Assembly: GCA_017411935.1 (NCBI GenBank)
Contig: JAFQPC010000047.1
Location: 1 to 7,469 of the forward strand
Origin: Clostridia bacterium
Lineage (GTDB): Bacteria; Bacillota; Clostridia; Oscillospirales; CAG-272
Reading direction: 5' to 3'
DNA: 7,469 nucleotides
Position 1 is the stretch's first letter. Every line of letters begins with the position of its first letter. Of this stretch, positions 5,719-7,469 are shown piece by piece. The notes beneath the pieces were generated by a model. It had not been told where the DNA came from, did not search any database, and saw only the letters and a list, made by a program, of their open reading frames with translations. Position numbers and translations under genes: made by a program.

Positions 5719-5866
5719 AAAATCGCATCCCAAACTTGTCGAGGACGTACAAGTTTGTTCCTCAGAAAGCCGAAGTCTGCACAGAGAATACGGCGACAAT
5801 ACACATAATTTGTGTAGTTTTCTTTTGGATACTTTTCTTTTTTAAAGAAAAGTATCACGCGTCCTC
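5719..5866 (-). repeat. Structured direct repeat, copy 2, between scpB and DUF2953
   Basis: This 148-bp copy of the element at 4318-4474 begins one base after the scpB stop codon. The palindrome (5828-5856) has 13-base arms GATACTTTTCTTT and AAAGAAAAGTATC around TTT. Compared with copy 1, one stem pair is changed on both sides (GTTAC/GTAAC to GATAC/GTATC), so pairing is kept. The second hairpin (5731-5739 with 5749-5757, CAAACTTGT/ACAAGTTTG) is shortened because 8 bases present in copy 1 are absent. With the remaining spacer (5651-5718, AT-rich, no convincing promoter) it separates the M50-scpA-scpB operon from DUF2953-ytfJ. Confidence 0.88.
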
Positions 5867-5867
5867 C

Positions 5868-6473
5868 TTACGCTTCTTCCAAACTAACTTCCTCTCCCTC
5901 TACCATCGGAGTTTCTTCCTTGGGGGGGAGCATCGTTTCGGTGGCGGGGAGCTCGGAGAGCGAGGTCAGACCAAAGACGCGCAGGAATTTCTCGGTCGTA
6001 ACGTAGAGCATCGGACGACCGGGCGCGTCAAGACGACCGCAGGCTTCGATGAGCGCTTTGTCGATCAGCGAGTTAAAGGCATAGGAGCTGTCGACACCGC
6101 GCACCTGATCGACAAAGGATCGGGTGACGGGCTGATTGTAAGCAATCACGGCGAGCACTTCCATCGAGGACGCCGAGAGGTTGCCGCCGCGGCGAATGCC
6201 GAGCGCCTCACGAATGTAGGGAGCATACTGCTCCTTGGTGCAGAGCTGGCAGGTGTCGTCAAAGGAAAGGAGAAGCAGACCGCGGCGCGACGCGTCGGAG
6301 TTGTACTCCTTTGCCATATGGTCGATGACGGTTTTGACGTTGTGTACGTCAAGACCGAGGACCTCGGCAAGCTTTGCGTATTTGACAGGGTAGCCCGCGG
6401 CAAAGAGAATTGCCTCGATGGCACCCTCAATATTTTTCAGGGGATTGAGTTCGGTTTGGTTCTGATCCATCAT
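5868..6473 (-). CDS. scpB: ScpB, winged-helix subunit of the SMC-ScpAB condensin
   Basis: A cytoplasmic protein that binds the kleisin ScpA as a dimer and, with SMC, compacts and segregates the chromosome. The 201-residue product has the normal length. The first winged-helix domain starts at about residue 14 (NIEGAIEAILFAAGYPVKYAKL). The second holds the hallmark SMEVLAVIAYNQPVTRSFVD (103-122) and the closing GRPMLYVTTEKFLRVFGL (152-169). The acidic tail (about 175-201) is usual. Two consecutive ATG codons (6471-6473, 6468-6470) follow a GAGGTG site inside the end of scpA. The first overlaps the scpA stop by one base; the second has the better spacing of about 7 nt. Either way the genes are translationally coupled, which suits the fixed ScpA:ScpB ratio. 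Confidence 0.96.
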   Translation of the reverse strand: MMDQNQTELNPLKNIEGAIEAILFAAGYPVKYAKLAEVLGLDVHNVKTVIDHMAKEYNSDASRRGLLLLSFDDTCQLCTKEQYAPYIREALGIRRGGNLSASSMEVLAVIAYNQPVTRSFVDQVRGVDSSYAFNSLIDKALIEACGRLDAPGRPMLYVTTEKFLRVFGLTSLSELPATETMLPPKEETPMVEGEEVSLEEA

Positions 6474-7282
6474 TACACCTCATCAAAAGAAATTTCTTGC
6501 TGTTCGTTTTCGTTCAACGAAAGATACTCGCTCTGCTCGACGGTCGAATCGTCCTCGTTGAGGATCAGTCGCGTCGAGATCGAAAGAAGCGCGTTGTCGG
6601 TGGGAATGTCGTCGGCGATCAGGAGCTTGCGGATCTTGATGAGTTCGAGAACACCGAGGAAAGAGGCGATCAGGTCGGGCAGCGTCTGTTCGCCGCTTAC
6701 CAGCTCCTCGACCGTTGCCGCGCCGCGATCCTCGAGCTTTCGCAGGATTGAAACGATCTTGATCTCGACGGGAATGATCGGCTTCGCAATCATCGGCGTG
6801 AACGCCGTCTTTTGCGCGCGCTCGAGCGCGTTGTTGTAGGCAATGATGCGACGGACGGCAGAGAGAAGCGCCGTGACGTCCTGATCCTGCACGAAGGTCT
6901 TGTCCACCGAAATTTCGTCGGTGTCCTTCACCATACGACCGTGATAGTAGGCGTAGAGGGGAGAGAGCTTCGCGACGGCTTCCTTGGCTTGCTGATAACG
7001 CAAGAGGGCGTCGGTCAGCGTCGCGCGGGGATCGTCGGCTTCTTCTTCATTGCGGGGCAGAAGCATACGGCTCTTGATGAGCATCAGCTCGCTCGCCATC
7101 ACGAGAAACTCGGACGCCACTTCCATATCGAGTGCCTGCGCCTCGGCGATCGTCGCGAGGTATTGGTCGCAGATGAGCGCGATCGGAATGTCCGAAATAT
7201 TCACTTTGTTCTTGTGGATCAGCGTCAGAAGAAGGTCAAGAGGTCCTTCAAACTGATCGAGCCGATAGGTCATAGCTTCCAT
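6473..7282 (-). CDS. scpA: ScpA, kleisin subunit of the SMC-ScpAB condensin
   Basis: The kleisin bridges the two heads of the SMC dimer and carries ScpB. The 269-residue product shows the N-terminal signature FEGPLDLLLTLIHKNKVNIS (11-30), the helix ASEFLVMASELMLIKSRMLLP (56-76) that contacts the SMC neck, an acidic linker (79-85), and a C-terminal winged helix (about 185-250, including TVEELVSGEQTLPDLIASFLGVLELIKIRKLL) that binds the SMC cap. The ATG at 7280-7282 is chosen because GAGGAGA (7293-7299) lies 10 nt upstream; the ATG three codons later has no comparable site. It follows the M50 protease gene after 23 bases and overlaps scpB by one base, so all three are probably one transcript. 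Confidence 0.96.
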   Translation of the reverse strand: MEAMTYRLDQFEGPLDLLLTLIHKNKVNISDIPIALICDQYLATIAEAQALDMEVASEFLVMASELMLIKSRMLLPRNEEEADDPRATLTDALLRYQQAKEAVAKLSPLYAYYHGRMVKDTDEISVDKTFVQDQDVTALLSAVRRIIAYNNALERAQKTAFTPMIAKPIIPVEIKIVSILRKLEDRGAATVEELVSGEQTLPDLIASFLGVLELIKIRKLLIADDIPTDNALLSISTRLILNEDDSTVEQSEYLSLNENEQQEISFDEV

Positions 7283-7305
7283 AGCGTCAAAGTCTCCTCG
7301 GAGTA

Positions 7306-7469
7306 CTAAAAGATCAGATTGGTAATCAGTTGCAAGAAGAAATTCGATACGAGATTGATCGGCTTGTCAAGCAGTCCGAAGGCAAGCGCGATCATCAGAG
7401 CGATCGAGAGATAGCGCTCGTAGCGCATGATCTTGAAATAGGTCTCGGTCGGCAGAAAGAGCAGAACGA
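7306..7469 (-). CDS. Site-2 protease family (peptidase M50) membrane protein, C-terminal fragment
   Basis: Only the last 53 residues are in the window; the gene continues beyond the right edge. The frame ends at TAG (7306-7308). The visible part reads LFLPTETYFKIMRYERYLSIA, then a hydrophobic membrane segment (about residues 21-37), a short DKPINLVSNF loop, and a final hydrophobic stretch ending in LIF. The L-P-x-x-x-Y-F-K-x-M-R-Y-E-R-Y motif followed by a transmembrane helix is typical of the C-terminus of the small M50 proteases that precede scpA in many Clostridia. The HExxH zinc site would be in the missing part. The assignment rests on this motif and on gene order. Confidence 0.75.
   Translation of the reverse strand, partial: VLLFLPTETYFKIMRYERYLSIALMIALAFGLLDKPINLVSNFFLQLITNLIF

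Noticed and set aside
5559..5858. 99-codon minus-strand frame running through repeat copy 2, with a GGAGGA upstream of a GTG
   Set aside because: The equivalent frame in repeat copy 1 stops after five codons, and the 8-base indel breaks the frame further on, so coding is not conserved between copies; it also overlaps the start of the DUF2953 gene.
5736..6839. 367-codon plus-strand open frame opposite scpB and scpA
   Set aside because: It lies antisense to two unmistakable genes with conserved motifs and has no recognisable domain; the length follows from the codon composition of the opposite strand.

Overview
The window reads as a chromosomal segment of an anaerobic Firmicute of the class Clostridia, probably an uncultured gut lineage. 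This is inferred from gene content and order, AAAGGAGG-type ribosome binding sites, TTGACA/TATAAT promoter boxes, and structured palindromic repeats between genes; the species cannot be named. All ten recognisable genes lie on the minus strand, so transcription runs from the right edge to the left edge. Coding density is high. The largest gene-free gap is about 290 bases (4205-4494).

Right part (about 7469 down to 2167): a conserved housekeeping block. In transcription order it holds the C-terminal end of a site-2 (M50) membrane protease, scpA and scpB (kleisin and winged-helix subunits of the SMC condensin complex), a membrane-anchored DUF2953 protein broken by a one-base frameshift, ytfJ (GerW-like), a D,D-carboxypeptidase of the S11/DacF family, and the pseudouridine synthase rluB. 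The M50 gene, scpA and scpB are tightly packed (23-nt gap, then a 1-nt overlap). DUF2953-ytfJ and the carboxypeptidase gene appear to be separate transcription units, each preceded by a long gap. Chromosome compaction, wall trimming and rRNA modification are typical of this neighbourhood in spore-forming Firmicutes, but spmA and spmB, which sit between the carboxypeptidase and rluB in Bacillus subtilis, are absent.

Middle (1580-1990): a small GNAT-like protein of unknown substrate.

Left part (1-1559): the start of an exopolysaccharide/capsule locus. A near-perfect sigma-A promoter drives a Wzz/CpsC-type chain-length regulator followed by a CpsD-type tyrosine kinase that runs off the left edge. 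Together these would control polysaccharide chain length and export.

The most notable non-coding content is a set of structured repeats in the gaps. A pair of direct repeats of about 150 bp (4318-4474 and 5719-5866, roughly 90% identical) flanks the DUF2953-ytfJ unit and carries a palindrome with a compensatory base change. A MITE-like multi-hairpin element lies at 2015-2152, and a second, unrelated inverted-repeat element at 2953-3035. I see no CRISPR array, tRNA, rRNA, transposase gene or phage gene, and no clear evidence of a wholly new system.
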